This document shows, one piece after another, positions 1-5,344 of a DNA stretch of 5,523 bases. The stretch is from positions 1 to 5,523 of the forward strand of contig JAITWC010000193.1 in the NCBI GenBank assembly GCA_031285485.1, given 5' to 3'. The stretch is from Alistipes sp. Lineage in GTDB: Bacteria; Bacteroidota; Bacteroidia; Bacteroidales; Rikenellaceae. The stretch's first letter is position 1. The number at the start of each line of letters is the position of its first letter. The notes below the pieces were generated by a model. That model was not told where the DNA came from, did no database searches, and saw only the letters and a program-made list of their open reading frames with translations. The translations under genes and the position numbers were made by a program.

Positions 1-1
1 C

Positions 2-124
2 TCGTCGCTGCTGGCGCTGGCCCAGCACCGCGACAGGTTGCGGCCGGGCGACACCGTGGCCGTGGCAACCTTCGGCGGCGGCTATTCGGTCGGCGCGATG
101 CTGTTGCGGGTGGTGAAAAGTTGA
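2..124 (+). CDS. 3-oxoacyl-ACP synthase III (KAS III/FabH) family protein, C-terminal fragment
   Basis: Only the last 40 residues and the TGA stop (122-124) lie in the window; the gene begins upstream. The visible part starts SSLLALA, continues LRPGDTVAVATFGGGYSVGA and ends MLLRVVKS. In KAS III enzymes the SS pair directly follows the catalytic-Asn loop (GN-[TS]-SS), and a G-D-x-V ... FGGG ... GA-x-L-L strand-turn-strand closes the thiolase fold. Both landmarks are present in the right order and spacing. Family members condense an acyl-CoA starter with malonyl-ACP, or perform related acyl transfers, in the cytoplasm. The catalytic Cys, His and Asn are outside the window, so I cannot tell housekeeping FabH from a secondary-metabolism paralogue; YSV in place of the usual LTW after GGG leans slightly to a paralogue. 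The gene converges on the prenyltransferase gene. Family assignment is good, subfamily open. Confidence 0.8.
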   Translation, partial: SSLLALAQHRDRLRPGDTVAVATFGGGYSVGAMLLRVVKS

Positions 125-258
125 TTTTTTCAGGGTGCGGCGCAAGATTTGCAGGTTCCGCCGTATATATCGCGTATACCGAAATAAACCGATATGAAAC
201 TAACCCACAAAGCTTTCCTGGTTAACATGAACGGGCAGTCGTACAGGCCCGAGGAATC
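125..258. other. Convergent intergenic gap, AT-richer, with weak hairpins
   Basis: This 134-bp gap lies between two convergent genes. It contains a T-run just after the upstream stop (125-130), an AT-rich stretch with a short dyad (GTATA, 7 nt, TATAC, about 163-179), and a possible hairpin with 5-bp arms CGGGC (232-236) and GCCCG (247-251). None has the stem plus U-tract of a convincing intrinsic terminator. A 22-codon ORF (ATG 194-196, TAG 260-262, ending MNGQSYRPEES) starts after A-rich sequence and overlaps the last codons of the facing prenyltransferase gene. I do not recognise it, and nothing supports translation, so it is not called as a gene. Confidence 0.5.
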
Positions 259-1089
259 TTAGAGCAGATCGACGATGGCGAGCGCCGAGAAGGCGAGGGA
301 GGCGGCGCCGTTGACCCAGTCGAAGGGCAGCCTGAGCGGGGTGTGCTGCAACACGAGCAGCGAGACGAAAATCCCCGCGCCGATCCAGTACGGAGTCCCG
401 AGCGAGACGAACAACCCGAAGACAACCGTCGCGTAAACCGTCACCAGGTGCAGCAAAGCGCTGATAACGGCGGCCCGCCGACCCGTAAAGCGCGCCGGCA
501 CGGAGTGGAGTCCGTGCGCGCGGTCGAAGTCGGCGTCGGCCCGGGCGTAAATGATGTCGAACCCCGCCACCCACGTCATCACCAGCGCCGCGAGCACGAC
601 CGGCGCCATCGCCACGCGCCCCGTCACGGCGATGTAGGCTCCCACGGGAGCGATGGCGAGCCCCATGCCCAGCACGATGTGCGACCACGCCGTGAACCGC
701 TTGGTGTAGCTGTATCCGAGCAGCACCAGCAGCGCCACGGGCGACAGCATCAGGGCCAGACGGTTGATCAGCGCCGCCGCCGCGACGAACAGCGCCGCGT
801 TGACGACCACGAACCACAGGGCGGCGCGCGGCGGGATGGCCCCGGAGGGGATCTCGCGTGCGGCGGTGCGCGGGTTGGCGGCGTCGATGCGGCGGTCGGC
901 CCAGCGGTTGAACCCCATCGCGGCGTTGCGCGCCAGCACCATGCACACCACCACCTTGGCCAGCAGCGCCCACTCGAACGGCGCGCCCGTCGAGCGCACG
1001 GCGTAGACAAATCCGACGAGCGCGAACGGCAGCGCGAAGGCCGTGTGCGCGAATTTCACTAACGAGGCGTATTTAGAGATCGTTCCCAT
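259..1089 (-). CDS. ubiA/mqnP: UbiA-family prenyltransferase, MqnP type (putative 4-hydroxybenzoate polyprenyltransferase)
   Basis: This is a complete 276-residue integral membrane prenyltransferase, the usual length for the family. Both Asp-rich motifs that bind Mg-diphosphate are intact: NRWADRRID (residues 61-69) and DIIYARADADFD (178-189). NPRTAAREIPSG (72-83) and LGYSYTKRF (124-132) are also characteristic. The rest is hydrophobic and compatible with the eight to nine helices of UbiA proteins. The closest remembered subgroup is the one often labelled putative 4-hydroxybenzoate octaprenyltransferase in bacteria that make menaquinone but not ubiquinone. Within it, MqnP attaches the polyprenyl tail to a naphthoate in the futalosine pathway. 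In a Bacteroidota host the menaquinone role is more plausible than ubiquinone synthesis; that is inference, as no other mqn or men gene is in view. The gene follows the AraC-type gene by 18 nt, with no visible promoter between, so the two are probably cotranscribed. The ATG at 1087-1089 gives the family-typical short N-terminus before VKFAHTAFALPFA. Confidence 0.9.
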   Translation of the reverse strand: MGTISKYASLVKFAHTAFALPFALVGFVYAVRSTGAPFEWALLAKVVVCMVLARNAAMGFNRWADRRIDAANPRTAAREIPSGAIPPRAALWFVVVNAALFVAAAALINRLALMLSPVALLVLLGYSYTKRFTAWSHIVLGMGLAIAPVGAYIAVTGRVAMAPVVLAALVMTWVAGFDIIYARADADFDRAHGLHSVPARFTGRRAAVISALLHLVTVYATVVFGLFVSLGTPYWIGAGIFVSLLVLQHTPLRLPFDWVNGAASLAFSALAIVDLL

Positions 1090-1107
1090 GCGTTTGTCGG
1101 CCGTTTT

Positions 1108-1551
1108 TCATCCCTTCCACCTGAACTGCTGCGGCGTGCAGCCGTAGCGCCGCCGGAAGAAGCTGTTGAACGCCCGGGGCGACGACATCAGCGCCGCCCG
1201 CGCCACCCGCGCCACGGGCCAGTCGGTTTGGCGCAGCAGCGCGGTGGCCACGGCGCCGGCGAACTCGTCGGTCCACGCCAGGACGCCGACGCCCGACAGG
1301 GTGTGGACGGTGGCGTTGAACCGCCTGGCGTCGACGCCCATCCAGGCGGCGTAGTGTTTCGCGTCCGAGTTGCCGCGGCGGGTCACGAGGGCGGCGAACA
1401 TGTCGAGGAAATCGCAGCCGGAGGGGGCGGCGGCCACGGTGTAGGAGTACTCGTGGTGCATCCGCTCGCGCGAGTCGTACACCACGGTGCGCTCGACGGT
1501 CACGGTGAACGCTCCGGCGGGCGATTTCGGGGGGTATGGGGCCTCTTTCAT
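1108..1551 (-). CDS. Small AraC-family helix-turn-helix transcriptional regulator
   Basis: This 147-residue protein is essentially a lone AraC/XylS DNA-binding domain. The C-terminal half has the two helix-turn-helix units of that fold: the first at about residues 62-84 (AKHYAAWMGVDARRFN), the second at about 112-134 (VARVARAALMSSPRAFNSFF). It ends with the family signature RRRYGCTPQQFR (133-144), matching the F-x-x-x-F-[RK]-x-x-x-G-x-[ST]-P-x-x-[FY]-R consensus. The first 55-60 residues (including VYDSRERMHHEYSY) are too short for the cupin-like sensor domain of classical AraC proteins. An in-frame TAA at 1561-1563, nine bases before the ATG, fixes the start to 1549-1551 or later. There is no Shine-Dalgarno sequence and I found no clear Bacteroidota -7 box on this strand. 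It lies 18 nt upstream of the prenyltransferase gene and divergent from lepA, with a dyad array between. The ligand, if any, and the targets are unknown. Confidence 0.85.
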   Translation of the reverse strand: MKEAPYPPKSPAGAFTVTVERTVVYDSRERMHHEYSYTVAAAPSGCDFLDMFAALVTRRGNSDAKHYAAWMGVDARRFNATVHTLSGVGVLAWTDEFAGAVATALLRQTDWPVARVARAALMSSPRAFNSFFRRRYGCTPQQFRWKG

Positions 1552-1591
1552 GGCGCGAAGTTACGAATAATTCATTTGAATGCACACGCGG

Positions 1592-1743
1592 TTCCATGTT
1601 TTTATTCCCGAATGGAATTGCATGGTCTCTGAGTTCCATTCGGAACTTCCCGACAGGAATTGCGTGGTCTCGGAGTTCCATTCGGGAGTTCCCGAATGGA
1701 AGTGCGGTCTACCGGAATTCCATCCGGAACCTCCCGACGGAAA
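1592..1743. repeat. Tandem array of four imperfect dyads, 42-bp period
   Basis: TTCCAT occurs at 1592, 1634, 1676 and 1718. TTCCCG (CTCCCG in the last copy) occurs at 1605, 1647, 1689 and 1731. Every interval is exactly 42 bp. Each copy reads roughly TTCCATTCGGAA, then TTCCCGAATGGAA, making an inverted repeat of about 26 bp, with 16-17 less conserved bases (such as TTGCATGGTCTCTGAG) between copies. The first and last copies are the most decayed, and the fourth has lost one base. The array fills most of the 292-bp gap between the AraC-type gene and lepA and ends about 45 bp before the lepA -33 element. Because 42 is a multiple of 3, open frames cross it on both strands as 14-residue repeats; these are by-products. 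A 42-bp period is close to four helical turns, so the dyads would face the same side of the DNA. Function is unknown: operator array, structured leader of the minus-strand transcript, or a plain minisatellite. Confidence 0.85.
1676..1701. repeat. Perfect 12-bp inverted repeat (best-preserved dyad of the array)
   Basis: TTCCATTCGGGA (1676-1687) and its exact reverse complement TCCCGAATGGAA (1690-1701) are separated by two bases. It is the third copy of the 42-bp array and the only one with fully paired arms. As DNA it could be a symmetric site for a dimeric protein. As RNA it would form a tight hairpin on either strand, but no U-tract follows on either side, so a terminator is unlikely. Confidence 0.85.
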
Positions 1744-1789
1744 GTGCGCGGCCTCCGGGCCGGCCGCGAGGGGACGCGACAAAAAGAAC

Positions 1790-1820
1790 TTGCGTTTCCG
1801 CTCGGCTTGCACTATCTTTG
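1790..1820 (+). promoter_or_regulatory. Bacteroidota-type promoter for lepA
   Basis: TATCTTTG (1813-1820) matches the Bacteroidota -7 consensus TAnnTTTG at every defined base. A TTG at 1790-1792 lies 20 nt upstream, the expected distance for the -33 element (TTTG). Transcription would start about 4-10 bases after 1820, leaving a leader of roughly 14-20 nt before the lepA ATG at 1844. That leader is A-rich (CAATAAGAG) with no strong Shine-Dalgarno sequence, which is common in this phylum. The likely transcript covers lepA and the acyl-CoA ligase gene. Confidence 0.75.
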
Positions 1821-1843
1821 CGACGTAATTGTAACAATAAGAG

Positions 1844-3634
1844 ATGAAAAACATTCGCAACTTCTGCATCATAGCGCACATCGACCACGGGAAAAGCACC
1901 CTCGCCGACCGCCTGCTCGAACAGACCGCCACGATAACCGAACGCGAAAGGCAGGCGCAGGTGCTCGACGACATGGAACTCGAACGCGAAAAGGGCATCA
2001 CCATCAAAAGCCACGCCATCCAGATGGAGTACGCCGCCGGCGACGGGCAAAAGTATGTGCTCAACCTGATCGACACACCGGGACACGTCGACTTCTCCTA
2101 CGAGGTGTCGCGCGCAATAGCCTCGTGCGAGGGGGCCCTCTTGGTGGTCGACGCCACGCAGGGGATACAGGCGCAGACCATATCGAACCTCTACCTGGCG
2201 ATGGGCAACGACCTTGAAGTGGTTCCCGTGCTCAACAAAATCGACATGGAGGCGGCCATGGTGGACGAGGTGAAAGACCAGATCGTCGACCTGCTGGGCT
2301 GCCGCCGCGAAGAGATACTCGAAGCGTCGGCCAAAACGGGACAGGGCATAGACGAACTGCTGGAGGCGATCGTGGAACGCATCCCCGCCCCCGCGGGCGA
2401 CGCCGGCGAACCGTTGCAGGCGCTCATCTTCGACTCGGTGTTCAACTCCTTCCGCGGCATCATAGCCTATTTCCGCATCGTGAACGGCACCCTGCGCAAG
2501 GGCGACCGCGTGAAGTTCATCAACACCGGCTCCGAGTACGACGCCGACGAGATCGGGGTGCTCAAACTCAAACTCTCGCCGCGCGACGAGATGGGCGCGG
2601 GCAACGTGGGGTACATCATCTCGGGCATCAAGAACTCCGTCGACGTCAAGGTGGGCGACACCATAACCCACGTCGCACGGCCAGCCTCCGAAGCCATCGC
2701 CGGGTTCGAGGACGTCAAGCCAATGGTCTTCGCGGGGGTCTATCCCGTCGAGACCGACCAGTACGAAGACCTGCGCGCCTCGCTCGAAAAACTCAAACTG
2801 AACGACGCCTCGCTCACCTTCGAGCCCGAAAGCTCGCTCGCGCTCGGGTTCGGCTTCCGGTGCGGGTTCCTCGGGCTGCTGCACCTGGAGATCATCCAGG
2901 AACGCCTCTACCGCGAGTTCGACATGGACGTCATCACCACCGTGCCCAACGTCTCGTACCGAATAACCACCTCGAAGGGCGCCGTGCTCGACGTACACAA
3001 CCCGAGCGGACTGCCCGAACCAAACCACGTCTCGCTCATCGAGGAGCCATACATCCTCGCCCAGATAATCACCAAGACCGACTACCTGGGCAACGTCATC
3101 AAACTGTGCATGGACAAGCGCGGCGTGATGAAAAACCAAACCTTCCTCACACAGGAACGCGTGGAGATCAACTTCGAGATGCCCCTGTCGGAGATCGTGT
3201 TCGACTTCTACGACAAACTCAAGAGCATCTCGCGCGGGTACGCCTCGTTCGACTACCACCAGATCGGCTACCGGGAGTCGCGCCTCGCCAAGCTCGACAT
3301 CCTGCTCAACGGCGAGCCCGTGGACGCCCTCTCGTCGCTGATATACGTCGACCACGCCTACGATTTCGGACGCAGGATGTGCGAAAAGCTCAAGGAACTC
3401 ATCCCGCGCCAGCAGTTCGACGTGGCGATACAGGCCGCCATCGGAGCGAAGATCATCGCACGCGAGACGGTAAAGGCCGTGCGCAAGGATGTGACCGCCA
3501 AATGCTACGGCGGCGACATCACCCGCAAACGAAAACTGCTCGAAAAGCAGAAGAAGGGCAAGAAGCGCATGCGGCAGGTGGGTAATGTTGAAGTACCGCA
3601 GGAGGCGTTCCTCGCCGTGCTCAAGATGGATTGA
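1844..3634 (+). CDS. lepA: Elongation factor 4 (LepA), ribosome-bound translational GTPase
   Basis: This is a complete 596-residue protein, the normal length for EF4. It is a cytoplasmic GTPase that binds the ribosome and remodels stalled or mispositioned elongation complexes, or assists initiation and assembly; its exact role is still debated. All five GTPase motifs are present: G1 AHIDHGKST (11-19), G2 with EREKGITIK (47-55), G3 DTPGH (77-81), G4 NKID (131-134) and G5 SAKTG (162-166). EF-G-like domains II, III and V follow, including GFGFRCGFLGLLHLEI. The LepA-specific C-terminal domain is also present, with the basic run RKRKLLEKQKKGKKRMRQ and the ending VPQEAFLAVLKMD. The ATG gives the canonical start MKNIRNFCIIAHIDHGKST. 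No lesion is seen. It follows its own promoter closely and is 21 nt from the next gene on the same strand. Confidence 0.98.
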   Translation: MKNIRNFCIIAHIDHGKSTLADRLLEQTATITERERQAQVLDDMELEREKGITIKSHAIQMEYAAGDGQKYVLNLIDTPGHVDFSYEVSRAIASCEGALLVVDATQGIQAQTISNLYLAMGNDLEVVPVLNKIDMEAAMVDEVKDQIVDLLGCRREEILEASAKTGQGIDELLEAIVERIPAPAGDAGEPLQALIFDSVFNSFRGIIAYFRIVNGTLRKGDRVKFINTGSEYDADEIGVLKLKLSPRDEMGAGNVGYIISGIKNSVDVKVGDTITHVARPASEAIAGFEDVKPMVFAGVYPVETDQYEDLRASLEKLKLNDASLTFEPESSLALGFGFRCGFLGLLHLEIIQERLYREFDMDVITTVPNVSYRITTSKGAVLDVHNPSGLPEPNHVSLIEEPYILAQIITKTDYLGNVIKLCMDKRGVMKNQTFLTQERVEINFEMPLSEIVFDFYDKLKSISRGYASFDYHQIGYRESRLAKLDILLNGEPVDALSSLIYVDHAYDFGRRMCEKLKELIPRQQFDVAIQAAIGAKIIARETVKAVRKDVTAKCYGGDITRKRKLLEKQKKGKKRMRQVGNVEVPQEAFLAVLKMD

Positions 3635-3655
3635 TCCGACCCCGAGATATGTCCC

Positions 3656-5140
3656 ATGAAAAACACACTCATCGACCTTTTTGAAAGATCGGCCGCACGT
3701 TTTTGCGACAACACCTTTCTGCTCGAAAAACGCACCGACAGGTTCGAACCCACAACCTACCGCCAGGCACAGGCGCGGGCGCTGGAGATCGGCGCGGGAC
3801 TCGCCTCGCTGGGTATCGCCAAGGGCGACACGGTGTCGATCCTCGCCGAGGGGTGCAACGACTGGATAATCTCCGAGATCGGGATATTCTACGCCGCCGG
3901 GGTGAGCGTTCCGCTGTCGATCGAGCTTGAGGAGACGGGTGACCTGACGTTCCGGTTGAAGCACGGCGAGGTGGTGGCCATATTCGTCTCCCCGTCTCAG
4001 TACCGCAAGGTCGACGCCATTCGCGACCGCCTGCCGCGCCTGCGCCACGTCATTCTTTTCGAGCGCGTGCAGGGGATGCGCCCGGACGACATGACCCTCG
4101 GCGAACTCGAACGGCGGGGACGCGAACTGCTCGCCGACTACGAACGCAAGATCGAGCTGCTGACCCGGGCGCGCAACATTCAGAACGACGACTACGCCAC
4201 CATAACATACACCAGCGGCACGACCGCCGACCCGAAGGGGGTGGTGCTCACCCACCGCAACTACACCGCCAACGTCGAGCAGGCCCTCACGCAGGTCGAC
4301 GTGCCCGAGTGGTACCGCACGCTCATAATCCTGCCGCTCGACCATTGCTTCGCGCACGTGGTCGGGCTCTATATCATGTGCCATCAGGGTGCCACGGTCG
4401 CCACGGTGCAGGTGGGACGCACGCCGATAGAGAATCTCAGGAACATCCCGGTAAACATTCGCGAGGTGCGGCCCCACTTCCTGCTGTCGGTGCCCGCGCT
4501 GGCCAAAAACTTCCGCAAGAACATCGAGGCCACTATCGCGAAGAAAGGGCGCTTCACCGAGCTGCTCTTCCGCCACGCACTTCGTGTCGCCTACGCCTAC
4601 AACAAGGACGGCTATCTGCGCGGTACGGGCCTGGCGGGGCTTTTGAAGCCGTTGGTCGCGCTTTATGATCGCATTCTTTTCTCGAAGGTGAGGGAGGAGT
4701 TCGGCGGCGAGCTGAAGTTCTTCATCGGCGGCGGCGCGCTGCTCGACGGCGAATTGCAGCGGTTCTTCTACGCCATCGGCGTGCCCATGTATCAGGGCTA
4801 CGGACTCTCCGAGGCGACGCCCGTCATCTCCGCCAACTCGCCGCGCCACCACCGTTTCGGCTCGTCGGGCCGGTTGGTGGAGCCGCTCGACATGCGCATC
4901 GTGGGCGGGAACGGCGAAGACCTGCCGGTCGGCGGGAAGGGCGAGATAGTCGTGCGCGGCGAGAACGTGATGGCCGGATATTGGCGCAACCCCGCCTCGA
5001 CCGCCGAAACCGTGCGCAACGGCTGGCTCCACACCGGAGACATGGGCTACATCGGCGAGGATGGATTTTTGTACGTTCTGGGCCGGTTCAAAAGCCTGCT
5101 GATAGCCGGCGACGGCGAGAAATACAGCCCCGAGGTGTAG
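3656..5140 (+). CDS. Long-chain fatty acid--CoA ligase (AMP-binding), 3' end lost at a breakpoint
   Basis: This is an acyl-CoA synthetase of the ANL superfamily, which activates fatty acids through an acyl-AMP intermediate and then forms the CoA thioester. The large N-terminal domain is intact: ATP P-loop YTSGTTADPKG (185-195), LPLDHCFAHVVG (227-238), GYGLSEATPV (381-390) and GWLHTGD (456-462). Homology runs into the hinge motif GRFKSLLIAGDGEKYSPE (476-493) and then stops: codon 494 is Val, followed by TAG. Bacteroidota homologues continue with a GIEEAL-like sequence and a C-terminal lid of over 100 residues that carries the catalytic A10 lysine, absent here. The product as read should therefore not complete adenylation normally. 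The last family-matching codon is GAG at 5132-5134; sequence beyond is phage-like. It starts 21 nt after lepA, probably in the same operon; the ATG at 3656 gives the family-like start MKNTLIDLFERSAARF. Because the break may be an assembly artefact, the native gene could be whole. Confidence 0.92.
   Translation: MKNTLIDLFERSAARFCDNTFLLEKRTDRFEPTTYRQAQARALEIGAGLASLGIAKGDTVSILAEGCNDWIISEIGIFYAAGVSVPLSIELEETGDLTFRLKHGEVVAIFVSPSQYRKVDAIRDRLPRLRHVILFERVQGMRPDDMTLGELERRGRELLADYERKIELLTRARNIQNDDYATITYTSGTTADPKGVVLTHRNYTANVEQALTQVDVPEWYRTLIILPLDHCFAHVVGLYIMCHQGATVATVQVGRTPIENLRNIPVNIREVRPHFLLSVPALAKNFRKNIEATIAKKGRFTELLFRHALRVAYAYNKDGYLRGTGLAGLLKPLVALYDRILFSKVREEFGGELKFFIGGGALLDGELQRFFYAIGVPMYQGYGLSEATPVISANSPRHHRFGSSGRLVEPLDMRIVGGNGEDLPVGGKGEIVVRGENVMAGYWRNPASTAETVRNGWLHTGDMGYIGEDGFLYVLGRFKSLLIAGDGEKYSPEV
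5132..5137. other. Breakpoint between ligase gene and phage-derived sequence
   Basis: Plus-strand ligase homology ends with the Glu codon GAG at 5132-5134. Read on the minus strand, head-closure homology (RRKYLHL) ends with the Leu codon CTC, which is the same three bases. Both families should continue past this point, so two unrelated genes are cut at one position with at most 3-4 bp of shared sequence. There is no terminal inverted repeat, target duplication, integrase gene or tRNA nearby. This fits illegitimate recombination, a deletion or a chimeric assembly, not a clean prophage or insertion-sequence end. Confidence 0.75.
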
Positions 5141-5296
5141 ATACTTCCGGCGACTCTCCTCGTGGACGGAGACGATCTTCATCGTGTTCTCGCCGTCACG
5201 CACGAACATCGAGGGTCTGATACCCTGCCGCCAACGGACGGTGTAGGCAACCTCGTTCTCATGCAGGATGCGGCTGGCGAAGGTGTTCACGTCCAC
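5132..5296 (-). pseudogene. Phage head closure / head-tail adaptor protein fragment, damaged at both ends
   Basis: The minus-strand frame reads VNTFASRILHENEVAYTVRW, then RQGIRPSMFVRDGENTMKIV and SVHEESRRKYLHL. This resembles the second half of tailed-phage head closure (head-tail adaptor) proteins, which join the connector ring to the tail: an iRyr-like strand, an mri-like strand, then y-x-I-x-s-v ... r-x-x-l-x-l. Complete proteins have about 100-110 residues. Here about 40 N-terminal residues are missing and the C-terminus is cut at the breakpoint. The first in-frame start codon is GTG at 5294-5296; the open frame extends back to the connector stop at 5345-5347. A better-placed ATG (5343-5345) overlaps that stop, as often in phage operons, but is in another frame and gives only MALSQERD before a TAA. 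Family assignment rests on recalled pattern similarity. Confidence 0.55.
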
Positions 5297-5344
5297 CGCT
5301 CTCGGTGCGCCCGTTGTATTAGTCCCGCTCCTGCGAGAGAGCCA

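Noticed and set aside
232..251. Bidirectional intrinsic terminator in the convergent gap
   Set aside because: The stem is only 5 bp with a 10-nt loop and no U-tract follows on either strand.
343..1062. A 239-codon plus-strand open frame opposite the prenyltransferase gene
   Set aside because: The translation is dominated by Arg, His, Gln and Gly with no recognisable fold, as expected from the complement of a GC-rich membrane-protein gene with intact UbiA motifs.
1549..1584. Minus-strand promoter for the AraC-type gene (TAACTTCG at 1556-1563 as a -7 box)
   Set aside because: It has one mismatch to TAnnTTTG, a poor -33 element, and would start transcription at or inside the start codon. Not strong enough to annotate.
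1592..1743. CRISPR array
   Set aside because: There are no unique spacers between conserved repeats; the whole 42-bp unit recurs with gradual decay, and no cas gene is present in the window.
1561..1847. Several open frames on both strands across the repeat array, encoding 14-residue repeats
   Set aside because: The 42-bp unit is a multiple of 3, so any frame without a stop stays open. No start signals or domains support expression, and the frames differ from those of both flanking genes.
5132..5137. Prophage attachment site or insertion-sequence end
   Set aside because: The sequence beside the breakpoint is the middle of the phage head module. There is no integrase, repressor, terminal repeat or duplicated target sequence.
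1709..5296. A minus-strand open frame of 1195 codons running antisense to lepA and the acyl-CoA ligase gene
   Set aside because: Both plus-strand genes are unmistakable with full motif sets, and high GC removes stop codons from the antisense frame. Only its first about 55 codons, beyond the breakpoint, show family resemblance (head closure); the rest is a shadow.
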